Source: Siderastrea siderea (taxonomy: Eukaryota > Cnidaria > Anthozoa > Scleractinia > Rhizangiidae). Taken from it: a stretch of 64,000 nt of DNA. Where the stretch lies: positions 74,756,427 to 74,820,426 of the forward strand of contig OZ034968.1 of assembly GCA_964030785.1 (NCBI GenBank), read 5' to 3'. The notes beneath the pieces are model-generated. The model was given only the letters and a program-made list of their open reading frames with translations. It was not told the origin of the DNA and made no database searches. Position 1 is the stretch's first letter. Every line of letters starts with the position of its first letter. Below, one piece after another: positions 47,211-54,794 of this stretch. The translations under genes and the position numbers were made by a program.

Positions 47211-48250
47211 GTCTTTTTGAAGTGTAACGTGACAATGGTATGACCTTCACCAAACTTGACCAAGTCTCCTCCGGCACCAATCGTTTCAGCCACTTGAACG
47301 TGAATCATTTCCACCACCTCGTTACGAAGAGACATGTAATGAATGTGCAACGGTTCAAAATACAGGGTGCCTCGTCCTTCTCGCTTGTACTGGATTTCAC
47401 GCAACAAATCAGTCACGCGATTGCCCACCATCATACTGCCTGCCACGTCCGAGTACACGTGCAACGATCGGGTGGGTTCCCCCACCACGGAACGAAACGC
47501 CGTATTCAAGTTGGTGAAACGCCACCCACAACTCATACTCAATTGTAAATAATCCGGTAAAATCGCACGCACCGTCCAAAAGACCGCGTTCCCCTGACCG
47601 TCGGTGACATCCTGCCAATCGCTGTTGTTGGTGATGTCGGGGACTTGATCCCCCAGGAATTCTTGCTGTAAGTTCGGGCCCAACACCAATCCACTGCTAA
47701 TTTTACGTAACCATCCCATCTTGAGCGCCAACTTGGTGTAGATGGTAAGGACTGGTGTTTTGTTACCACAATGGCAGACATTCGTGTTGTCGATGAGCAG
47801 ATCGTCGCCTTCCCACTTGAACTTGACGTAGGTGTGTTTGCCTTGATCGTTGGTAAATCGGCCTCCTTGAATGGCCGTTTCCTGGCGTCGTTGTTCCAAA
47901 TGGGCAATCGTGGCTTTCATGAAACTCACGCCATCCACCACCCAATCCAAATCTTGAACGTCTTGGATGAGGGTTTGCGCCGTGCCTATGCGCGCGGCCA
48001 TGGTGCCATCGGTTTTACCCGGGGCGGGATAAGTGATCTCCCACGACGTCGCTAGGATGTACCCATCTTTCTTCACCAACTCGTACAAATTGACGCGGGT
48101 ATCCGGTAAGGAAATGGCACTCAACCCCACTTGCCATCCACCCCCTGTGAGCTGTAACGGTTGAGGTAAACGAATCTTGAAGGAATTGGCTTGGTTGTTG
48201 GGAAATTCACGTCGGTTGGCATGACTGGGTAACGTCACGTAAAACGACAT
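47207..48250 (-). CDS. mCP: Inner penton-like minor capsid protein, copy 1
   Basis: 347 aa from ATG 48250 (an upstream GTG at 48268 is in frame). Opens SFYVTLPSHANRREFPNNQA and KIRLPQPLQLTGGGWQVGL, the start I associate with Polinton penton proteins. It ends VVEMIHVQVAETIGAGGDLV, KFGEGHTIVTLHFKK. It is paralogous throughout to the next gene upstream (48265-49305): same start, LALKMGW, LGPNL.QEF, RVTDLLREI. The two copies overlap by a few bases. Confidence 0.8.
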   Translation of the reverse strand: MSFYVTLPSHANRREFPNNQANSFKIRLPQPLQLTGGGWQVGLSAISLPDTRVNLYELVKKDGYILATSWEITYPAPGKTDGTMAARIGTAQTLIQDVQDLDWVVDGVSFMKATIAHLEQRRQETAIQGGRFTNDQGKHTYVKFKWEGDDLLIDNTNVCHCGNKTPVLTIYTKLALKMGWLRKISSGLVLGPNLQQEFLGDQVPDITNNSDWQDVTDGQGNAVFWTVRAILPDYLQLSMSCGWRFTNLNTAFRSVVGEPTRSLHVYSDVAGSMMVGNRVTDLLREIQYKREGRGTLYFEPLHIHYMSLRNEVVEMIHVQVAETIGAGGDLVKFGEGHTIVTLHFKKT

Positions 48251-48264
48251 GTTGTCTTTCTTCT

Positions 48265-49305
48265 TCACACCACCACTTCCCTTTTAAAGTGGAGGGTCAG
48301 GAGGGTACGCCCTTCACCAAATTTCACCAGATCCCCATTAGTTTCGGCCATCTGGGTTTCCACGATTTCCACCACTTCGTTGCGTACTGGGATATATTGA
48401 ATATGTCGAGGTTCAAAGTGGGTGGTATTTTGAGGCTGGTACTTGATTTCTCGTAAGAGATCGGTGATGCGGCCCCCTACCATGCTGCTGGTGCCTACAT
48501 CACAATACACGTGCAAAGGACGCGTGGAGGGAAATTCCAACGAGGGACGAAAGGTCTGGTTCACATTCACAAACCGCCAATTACACGTCATACTCAAGTT
48601 CAGATAATCCCCATCCACTTTCCAAAAGGCGGGCTTGTTGCTGCCATCCAGGACATCGGACGGGGTGGGAATGGAGTCCGTATGAAATTCTTGCAAGAGA
48701 TTGGGTCCCAATCGATACTGGCCGGGGGACACTTGTTCAATCCATCCCATTCTCAGCGCCAAGGTTCTGCCCCATAACACGCGTGCCACTTGTCGTGTGT
48801 AATCCACATTGACGGTATTCAGCAACAAATCCCCTTCGGAGGTCCATTCAAACGTCGGGTATAATTTGACACCATTGTCCTCGGCCCATTTGTTTTTGGG
48901 TTCGGTTTCTTTGGCACGGGCTTGCACGTAACGGTACACCAGTTGATGAAAAAAGTGCGATCCCGTCGACGAGGCCAATTCCTTTCTCATATCTCGCCCG
49001 TAGACAGTGAGTTCGCGACGTTGATGCCACCATCGATCGTTGCCTTGATCGTCTTCGGCATACACCCGTTCGTGCCATCGTACGTACAACAGAGGATGGG
49101 AATCACCCACGCCTCCTTCTTCCGCTACCACGGGAATGGTGGGTAAGGATAAACTCACCATACCCACCATCCATCCTCGTCCCACAAATCGGATGGGTTT
49201 AGGCAATCGGTTTCTGAAATGATGACTCTTGTTCCCAGGAAACTCTTTGGTACTCGCATGACTCATCAACGTCACGTAAAACGAAGAATTGGGCACCAAC
49301 GTCAT
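48265..49305 (-). CDS. mCP: Inner penton-like minor capsid protein, copy 2
   Basis: 346 aa: SSFYVTLMSHASTKEFPGNK, then LPKPIRFVGRGWMVGMVSLS, LALRMGWIEQVSPGQYRLGP, RITDLLREIKYQ, VEIVETQMAETNGDLVKFGE. It is the tandem paralogue of the gene at 47207, much diverged in the middle third, so the duplication is old. Two different vertex proteins could form hetero-oligomeric pentons, or one may have been repurposed (inference). Confidence 0.8.
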   Translation of the reverse strand: MTLVPNSSFYVTLMSHASTKEFPGNKSHHFRNRLPKPIRFVGRGWMVGMVSLSLPTIPVVAEEGGVGDSHPLLYVRWHERVYAEDDQGNDRWWHQRRELTVYGRDMRKELASSTGSHFFHQLVYRYVQARAKETEPKNKWAEDNGVKLYPTFEWTSEGDLLLNTVNVDYTRQVARVLWGRTLALRMGWIEQVSPGQYRLGPNLLQEFHTDSIPTPSDVLDGSNKPAFWKVDGDYLNLSMTCNWRFVNVNQTFRPSLEFPSTRPLHVYCDVGTSSMVGGRITDLLREIKYQPQNTTHFEPRHIQYIPVRNEVVEIVETQMAETNGDLVKFGEGRTLLTLHFKREVVV

Positions 49306-49310
49306 TGTTT

Positions 49311-50459
49311 TTAGTCGCGTCGTCGTCTTTTGGGTGGGCTTGTCTCTTTAGTCTTCAGTTGTCGTTTGGGTGGGCTTTTCCTCTGGGGTGGTTGGAGAGA
49401 CGTGACGTCTTGACTTGCAATCCAACTATTGTACTTGTCGGGCCACCCTTTCCACTTAACCAACCAACGATCTTTTTGTCGCTTAAGTACCTTCTCGATG
49501 CGAAACACCTCGGACACATGGACTTTTTGTAAATCCTCTTCATAAAACGTACCTTGGACGGGGGTCTCATCCCATTCGCGAATCTTATACGTGGGCACAG
49601 ATCCCGGGATCACCCGATGCACCACAAACACTTCTTCGGTCCAACCGGGTAAATAGGCTTTTTCAAAGGTACGATGAATCTTATTGAGACGGACACGATC
49701 CCCGACTTTGAATGTAGGTTTTTTCTTGTCTTTCAACCGTTGGGCATACAATCGTTTCCACACGGCTTCTTCGTTGTCCCACGTCACGTCTTGAGGGGCC
49801 ATACCAATACTTCGATGCCGGGTGGCATTATACCCTTGCACCAACTCGGGTAAGACATCGTCAAAGCGTAAGGTGTTGGCCGCAGTAAAATAACGGTACA
49901 ACCGTTCTTTCAAGGTGCGATTAAATCGTTCCACGACACTGGCTTTGGCATCCCCTTCGGTCGAAAAATGTTGAATGCCTTGCTCGTCAAGCCATCGTTG
50001 AAAGGTCCGATTATAAAATTCTTTCCCTCGATCCGTTTGCAATCGATTCGGGTGACGTCCTTTCAAAATCTTGTCAAAGGCATGGACCAACGCCACCCCG
50101 GTTTTGTCTTTCAACGGTTGGACCCACGCGTACTTGGACAAGACATCCACGACCGTCAACAAGTAGCGTATACCCCGATTATATTTGGCCAACGGTTGCA
50201 CTTCCACTAAATCCGCGACCCATTGATCATCTAATCCTCCTACAATGACGGGGACGGTGGGAAAACGACGACGTCGTGGTTTATGTAACGTATAGGCCAA
50301 ATCCCGTTCCAAGACCCGTTGAGCTTTTTTCAAAGGGAGACGATGGGCTTTAGCAAACCGTTGCACGCCTCCTAAACTCCCCGGGGCTCGAGGATCGTGG
50401 TAACGCTTCAACCATGATGGGGAGACCTTTTTCTTTCGAGGGGCCATACGTTCTGGCAT
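49311..50459 (-). CDS. INT: Inner rve integrase with chromodomain
   Basis: 382 aa, complete. N-terminal helix-turn-helix-like region (GSLGGVQRFAKAHRLPLKKA, 27-46). Core catalytic Asp in DQWVADLVEV (84), Asp in LQTDRGKEFYN (143), Glu in ASVVERFNRT (about 177). An SH3-like GDRVRLNK segment follows, then the chromodomain FRIEKVLKRQKDRWLVKWKG and KYNSWI (about 318-347), and a basic tail. The chromodomain may steer integration to histone marks. It is probably responsible for the 6-bp TACGAT duplication. It overlaps the next gene at 50408. Confidence 0.93.
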   Translation of the reverse strand: MPERMAPRKKKVSPSWLKRYHDPRAPGSLGGVQRFAKAHRLPLKKAQRVLERDLAYTLHKPRRRRFPTVPVIVGGLDDQWVADLVEVQPLAKYNRGIRYLLTVVDVLSKYAWVQPLKDKTGVALVHAFDKILKGRHPNRLQTDRGKEFYNRTFQRWLDEQGIQHFSTEGDAKASVVERFNRTLKERLYRYFTAANTLRFDDVLPELVQGYNATRHRSIGMAPQDVTWDNEEAVWKRLYAQRLKDKKKPTFKVGDRVRLNKIHRTFEKAYLPGWTEEVFVVHRVIPGSVPTYKIREWDETPVQGTFYEEDLQKVHVSEVFRIEKVLKRQKDRWLVKWKGWPDKYNSWIASQDVTSLQPPQRKSPPKRQLKTKETSPPKRRRRD

Positions 50460-50794
50460 TCATCCCATAAGGTCGATATGGTGGGGACCGTGTGGGGATG
50501 CGCCTTTTGAATGATTCGATACCATCGCCATGCCTCTGGGTGAGCTTTTAACCATAAGACAAACACCACCCATCGATATAGGTTACGGTCCACATGGGTT
50601 TCTTCAAAGAGGTGGAGAGGATGCGTGTCCTCGGGACAACGGGGTATGGGGATTTGGGTGCCGGGTTGGTGATCATATAAGACTTGACAAAGGGTTTGAT
50701 GACATTGCCATTGCCCCAGGGACAAGACAGACTCCCACGCATCACATACAGACTCCATGGTGACATTGATAAAAAATTTTATTCGTTCTCTCAT
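50408..50794 (-). CDS. Uncharacterised Trp/His-rich protein
   Basis: 128 aa, with in-frame ATGs at 50794 and 50758. The 50794 ATG immediately follows the TAA of the GRF gene. It contains CDAWESVLSLGQWQCHQTL, IPIPRCPEDTHPLHLF, NLYRWVVFVLWLKAHPEAW and TLWDECQNVWPL. No domain recognised. The tight coupling to its neighbours (TAA-ATG upstream, overlap with the integrase start downstream) argues that it is expressed. Confidence 0.5.
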   Translation of the reverse strand: MRERIKFFINVTMESVCDAWESVLSLGQWQCHQTLCQVLYDHQPGTQIPIPRCPEDTHPLHLFEETHVDRNLYRWVVFVLWLKAHPEAWRWYRIIQKAHPHTVPTISTLWDECQNVWPLERKRSPHHG

Positions 50795-51664
50795 TTAAAA
50801 GAGACCTAGACGGCCGTAACTGACGGTCTCTAGACCTTTCTGCCAGTTCTCCACACTGTCACTGTACTTGGGGGGTGGTGGAGCTGGGGCTACCATCATT
50901 TCTTGACGGTTCTTGAGCTCTTGAATTTCTCGTAACAATTGTTTCTCATAGTCTGTCAGGGGTCGTTCTCGTTCCACGTCCTCTTTGCTCCGGACTCGAG
51001 GGGGCGGGCCAGGGATGTCATAGCCCCTCTTGGGATATCCTTGAGCATCACGGGTGGGTGCTTCAGCTTGTTGATCGGCTTTTTTGGGAGGGTTGTCATG
51101 AAACCACGTCCAGTACTTGGAACCCAAGGGTTGATCGGCCCATCGGAAGAAGCCACACGTTTTCTGAGAACAAGTCAGAAACAACCGATCGGGGTTCTGA
51201 GTCGAATGACTCTGTTGAAGCGTAGCGGGTTCACGGCAAAAGCATTGTAAACCACCCCACATGTCCAACACTTCTACATGAGGTTGACTATACACGGCTT
51301 TCATATACTCCAGAACTTGATCTTGACCACAAAACAGCAAACACGGTTGCATGGGACATTTCACATACTTCCATCCCTTTTGAGATTCTCGGGCCTCCAA
51401 ACGCACCTCATGGTAAGGACATACCATAGTGTCCACTGAACTGGGAGGATCATACACGGTCGTCAAGGTGAATTGAGGTGATGGGGGTGATTGCTCCACC
51501 ATGTCATTCAATTCTTTCATCATATCTTCCACCGCAGCTCGGGTGTCTTCCACCACGTCGCACACCACAGGATCACAGTCCACGGGCGTCATATGTTGAA
51601 TGCTCTTCTTCTTCTTTTTCCCCTCTGGGGGATGGGTTGATTTTCTCTTCCGATCGGTGGACAT
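50795..51664 (-). CDS. GRF-type zinc-finger Polinton protein
   Basis: 289 aa from ATG 51664. It has a nuclear-localisation-like DRKRKSTHPPEGKKKKK. A Cys module (MVCPYHEVRLEARE, VKCPMQPCLLFCG) precedes a GRF zinc finger CFCREPATLQQS...RLFLTCSQKTCGFFRWAD (about 145-182), which in other proteins binds ssDNA. A C-terminal coiled helix (YEKQLLREIQELKNRQEMM) and PPPPKYSD, a PPxY motif, follow. It probably acts in replication or repair. TATAAAAAG lies about 38-46 bp upstream. Confidence 0.68.
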   Translation of the reverse strand: MSTDRKRKSTHPPEGKKKKKSIQHMTPVDCDPVVCDVVEDTRAAVEDMMKELNDMVEQSPPSPQFTLTTVYDPPSSVDTMVCPYHEVRLEARESQKGWKYVKCPMQPCLLFCGQDQVLEYMKAVYSQPHVEVLDMWGGLQCFCREPATLQQSHSTQNPDRLFLTCSQKTCGFFRWADQPLGSKYWTWFHDNPPKKADQQAEAPTRDAQGYPKRGYDIPGPPPRVRSKEDVERERPLTDYEKQLLREIQELKNRQEMMVAPAPPPPKYSDSVENWQKGLETVSYGRLGLF

Positions 51665-51880
51665 CGTACTCAAAGGTTGATGTCACCCCTACCGACCCTG
51701 CCTTTTTATACCTTAGACCCTTGACTGTCATTGGTCAGCTTATCCTACCCATATAAGGACTTGTTATCTTCCCATTGGTCAGCTTATTCAATCCAAATAA
51801 AGTCCTCTTGTCTTCCCATTGGTCCGTTGTCCCTATTTAAGACGGTCCCTTGGTCACTAGATCTTCATTCTCAAAAAGCC
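51665..51880. promoter_or_regulatory. Divergent promoter, GRF gene / SLOG-like gene
   Basis: Minus-strand TATAAAAAG at 51702-51710 serves the GRF gene. On the plus strand TATTTAAG at 51834-51841 lies about 40 bp before the ATG at 51881. Three inverted CCAAT boxes (ATTGGTC at about 51730, 51776 and 51819) are spaced roughly 45 bp apart, each within repeats of the type CATTGGTCAGCTTAT. A strong, regularly built RNA polymerase II promoter, by inference. Confidence 0.6.
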
Positions 51881-52573
51881 ATGCCCCCAGACATCATGAT
51901 CGGAGAACAAGATCTCGGTGCCTTGGAACTGCAAGTGGGTCATGGCCATGTGGTCTACACCGGGGGAGCCAAAGGTACGGATGCCCTTGTGGAAGAACAG
52001 GCCAAACACTTTGGGATGCAACTAGAAGTCCTGGTCCCCCCGAACCATCCTCGAGCCACTTTCATCACCCCTTCTACGGTGGAAGTCCTGATGCTGGCCA
52101 ACCCCCATCTTCACCAGGCAGCGGAGAAACTAGGCAAACAAATGCCCAGTCATTTTTACACCCTGCAATTGCTGCAACGTAATTATCAATTGGCCAAAAA
52201 AGCCCATACCATCTATGCCTTTGGCATCTTGGAACCGGATCATAAACGTGTGAAAGGAGGCACTGGTTGGACTGTGCAATTGGCTATGGATCAAGGCAAA
52301 CCCGTCTACCTGTTTGACATCCCCAGTCAATCATGGTACCGCTCGGACCATTACTACCAAGTCAATGAGAATGCCGCCACCCTGGTCACTGGCAGTCAAT
52401 TTGTTCCTTGGGGACCTAAAAAGCCCACCCTTCATCAAAGCAGTGCTATTGTGGGATCCCGGGATGTGGACGAGAAAACCCGAGCCGAAATTCAAGCCTT
52501 GTTCAACCGCACCTTCTGTCTCCCCGAGAACATTGATCAATTACGTATGGAACTGGAAGACTTTCATTTGTAA
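51881..52573 (+). CDS. SLOG/DUF2493-like nucleotide-binding protein
   Basis: 230 aa from ATG 51881. HVVYTGGAKGTDALVEEQAK (about 23-42) is the Gly-rich loop of SLOG/DUF2493/DprA-like Rossmann domains; LEVLVPPNHPR follows it. The middle has LLQRNYQLAKKAHTIYAFGI and VKGGTGWTVQLAMDQGKPVY. Near the end is SSAIVGSRDVDEKTRAEIQAL, which looks like the GSRD strand that begins canonical DUF2493 domains. The order therefore looks permuted. SLOG domains sense or cut nucleotides and NAD in conflict systems. Function here unknown. Confidence 0.62.
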   Translation: MPPDIMIGEQDLGALELQVGHGHVVYTGGAKGTDALVEEQAKHFGMQLEVLVPPNHPRATFITPSTVEVLMLANPHLHQAAEKLGKQMPSHFYTLQLLQRNYQLAKKAHTIYAFGILEPDHKRVKGGTGWTVQLAMDQGKPVYLFDIPSQSWYRSDHYYQVNENAATLVTGSQFVPWGPKKPTLHQSSAIVGSRDVDEKTRAEIQALFNRTFCLPENIDQLRMELEDFHL

Positions 52574-52882
52574 TTTCTTAGTTTTTACTTTTGGAATTGT
52601 ACATAGCTTTCTTTTTTCAATTTCTTACTTTTTCCCATTGTACATAGCTTTTACTTTTTATTTTTTCAAATTGTAGATAGCTTTTTCCAATTGTAAATAG
52701 GCTCGCCCCACCCCGCGTGGCAAAAGAAGACCAACCACCATTTGTAACATCAACTCTTTTTTAATTAAAAAATAAAAAAACTGACATCACTGAGTTTGCA
52801 CTATGGTCATAAATAAATGTCTCTTGACGCACAGTAGCCTTGACTCACAATACTCAACAGGAATAAAAATGTTCAAGTCTAT
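52574..52882. other. AT-rich spacer with repeated CTTTTT motif
   Basis: About 300 bp downstream of the SLOG-like gene. It contains three or four copies of a segment like TTGTACATAGCTTT (about 52597, 52639, 52671) and A/T runs near 52765 that carry AATAAAAAA for transcripts ending here. No gene seen. Confidence 0.5.
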
Positions 52883-53407
52883 TTACACAAACAAAACGCG
52901 TCGAACACGACTGGCTCGTTCCCGTCTTTCCCGTTCTTCCACTTTCTTCACTTCTCGATAAAAATGACTGATGGTCAACCAAGCATTTCCGCAGTACACT
53001 TCAGACAAATGGGCCGCCATAAAAAAGTCAAGTTCCTCAAACAGTCGCATGCTAATCGGCCAATATTTTTCCTCCCTGGTTGGTACTATACGGCGCTCGA
53101 TAAAAGGGATGATCCGGTGGGTTAGCACTCTCTTCAACTTACGGTACGTGCCTGGGTGGAGTGGGTGACCATTCTCCGGCTGAACAAAACACAGCAAAAA
53201 CAACCGAATAAACGCCTCCACGCGTTGTCGTGTAAGGGGGCGCCATGACTCCTCCCTCCTGGCGTACATGCCCGAAATTTGGCGCTGGATGGGCGATTGC
53301 TCCGGGCCGACACGTCTCCTCAACACCTCCTCTCCTCCCACATTCACCTCACTGCCCAGGGAACCCAAGGGCGTTCTCGTTTCAGACATTTTGGGCTCAA
53401 CTGACAT
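52883..53407 (-). CDS. Uncharacterised helical protein
   Basis: 174 aa. The Ser/Gly-rich N-terminus is followed by an all-helical region: RQRVEAFIRLFLLCFVQPE, TYRKLKRVLTHRIIPFIERR, RLFEELDFFMAAHLSEVYCG, ISHFYREVKKVEERERRE. TATATAA lies near 53463-53470, about 57 bp upstream. No family recognised. A minus-strand singleton between two plus-strand accessory genes. Confidence 0.55.
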   Translation of the reverse strand: MSVEPKMSETRTPLGSLGSEVNVGGEEVLRRRVGPEQSPIQRQISGMYARREESWRPLTRQRVEAFIRLFLLCFVQPENGHPLHPGTYRKLKRVLTHRIIPFIERRIVPTREEKYWPISMRLFEELDFFMAAHLSEVYCGNAWLTISHFYREVKKVEERERRERASRVRRVLFV

Positions 53408-53698
53408 AAGTCGCTCAGGACCGGCTCAAAGCTAGGAATGGCGTCCTGTGGCCTCGCTTGACTTATATACCCTGATCCGCGCAATGCACCATGGTCTATC
53501 TAAGGAGGGGGGGAGGGGGGTACCCCCACCTCTTCCCCTCCCACAGCATGATGGGGTCTTTCTCTCATTGGTCCCTTCCCTCCCACGTGACCCTTTGGTT
53601 TCTCTATAAAAAAACCACCTTCCCCATGCCATGTTACAATCGCCGGATGATCCAGGCCTTAGTTCAGAAGCCCAACAAGTGATTGATCCTTTCGCCTG
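53408..53698. promoter_or_regulatory. Divergent promoter, helical gene / RING-like gene
   Basis: The plus-strand TATAAAAAA at 53605-53613 lies about 90 bp before the ATG at 53699. A small upstream ORF (ATG near 53631) intervenes. The region includes CCCTTCCCTCCCACGTGACC (CACGTG E-box) like the other inner promoters and TIRs. A G-rich run sits near 53502-53520. Confidence 0.5.
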
Positions 53699-54229
53699 AT
53701 GGCTCAATACAACAGAAACCTGGTGGCTCCAAACAACACAAACCTGGAGGGTCAAAACAACAACGCATGTCTGTTCTGTTTGCAACCTGTCACCAATAAT
53801 ACCATATTGGAATGCTGTGGGAGATCTTGTCATATCGACTGTGCTCACTCCTGTCACAAACCACCCCCAACGCGACGTCCCATCTTCAAATGTCCAAGCT
53901 GCCTACAACCCTTTCCTCTTGCCGTCCTTGAAATCAATCCTATTCAACCATGGAAAGAAGACCTGCTGTTTGCTGCGCAAGTCAGGACCGTTTGGAAAGA
54001 CAATCCTTTATGGCTTGCCCATTCTCATGCCATCGAAATGCCCGTCACTGAAGCATACTATGGACGACTCATAGATGATTTGGGTGGTAACCATTACAAC
54101 GTCTACTATCTGGGTAAAACCAAAAACGAAGTCATTCCAAACATGAGACAGTGGTTGACTCAACGACTAAACCCAATGAGACCACCACCCTGCTCTAGAA
54201 GCGATTGGAAATATTGGAAACCTTATTAA
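53699..54229 (+). CDS. RING-like zinc-finger protein
   Basis: 176 aa. A Cys/His cluster at about 24-69 (CLFCLQPV, LECCGRSCHIDCAHSC, KCPSCLQPF) fits a RING-like cross-brace: CxxC, CC-x-x-x-CHxxC, CxxC. The rest (NPIQPWKEDLLFAAQVRTVW; VTEAYYGRLIDDLGGNHYN) is unrecognised. RING proteins usually act as E3 ubiquitin ligases; viral ones often redirect host factors (family knowledge). AATAAA follows at 54240-54245. Confidence 0.6.
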   Translation: MAQYNRNLVAPNNTNLEGQNNNACLFCLQPVTNNTILECCGRSCHIDCAHSCHKPPPTRRPIFKCPSCLQPFPLAVLEINPIQPWKEDLLFAAQVRTVWKDNPLWLAHSHAIEMPVTEAYYGRLIDDLGGNHYNVYYLGKTKNEVIPNMRQWLTQRLNPMRPPPCSRSDWKYWKPY

Positions 54230-54239
54230 TGAAACAACC

Positions 54240-54245
54240 AATAAA
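54240..54245 (+). terminator. Polyadenylation signal after the RING-like gene
   Basis: AATAAA 11 bp after the stop codon, on the coding strand. Confidence 0.6.
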
Positions 54246-54331
54246 GTATGTTCAATAGCATTTTGTTGTTGTGTTTTATTTATCATCTCTCAGTTATTGT
54301 AAACAAACCAATACCTTTTGCTTCATGTGCC

Positions 54332-54456
54332 ATATCAAACCCATATCAAACCCATATATGGGCCATATATGGGTCAAGGACCACCCCCGATGCTTCAATT
54401 GGACTTGTGCCATATCAAACCCATATCAAATCCATATCTGGGCCATATATGGGTTA
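54332..54456 (+). repeat. Direct repeats flanking the right inner TIR
   Basis: Two roughly 80-bp units, each with GCCATATCAAACCCATATCAA, then GGGCCATATATGGG, a CArG-like palindrome. Present only beside the right TIR, not the left. Confidence 0.8.
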
Positions 54457-54788
54457 CCCCCCGTTCCCCCAATTGGACTTTGGACTTGGAGCCTGCGTTT
54501 TCTCAGCGGTTTTAACCCACCTTGAGCCCACGATCAATTTTTCCTACTCGTCAGCGGTTTCCCATTGAAAAACACGTGACTTCCGGTGGGCATGAGCCCA
54601 CGATCCTTTTTTCCAACTGGGCAGCGGTTTCCCATCTCAAAACACGTGACTTCCGGTTGTATGAGCCCGCGATCCTTTTTTTTCCCACTGGTCAGCGGTT
54701 TCCCCCACCGGAAGTTCCTCTGGTCACGTGATCGCTCTCGACCAATCAGAAGCCAGCATTACCGCCCATACGAGCGCAATGTACTACT
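54457..54788 (-). repeat. Right TIR of inner element
   Basis: Inverse of 32755-33085 and ends GTACTACT. It contains the same GGAAACCGCTG units. A roughly 85-bp internal stretch differs from the left copy while both sides of it match, suggesting unit exchange rather than uniform decay. Confidence 0.88.
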
Positions 54789-54794
54789 TACGAT
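54789..54794. repeat. Right target-site duplication of inner element (TACGAT)
   Basis: Second copy of TACGAT, directly followed by the resumed fibre coding sequence. Confidence 0.92.

Larger units (their letters stand above)
32755..54788. mobile_element. Inner Polinton-type element, complete and nested
   Basis: 22,034 bp bounded by inverted repeats (about 330 bp) starting AGTAGT like the outer element, with a 6-bp TACGAT duplication. It has its own PolB, integrase, ATPase, protease, MCP, two penton-like genes, PLA2-like protein and about a dozen accessory genes, all with open reading frames. It is much more GC-rich than the host element, and its codon use and promoters differ, so it comes from a distinct lineage. 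The apparent intactness suggests recent arrival. Confidence 0.94.
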
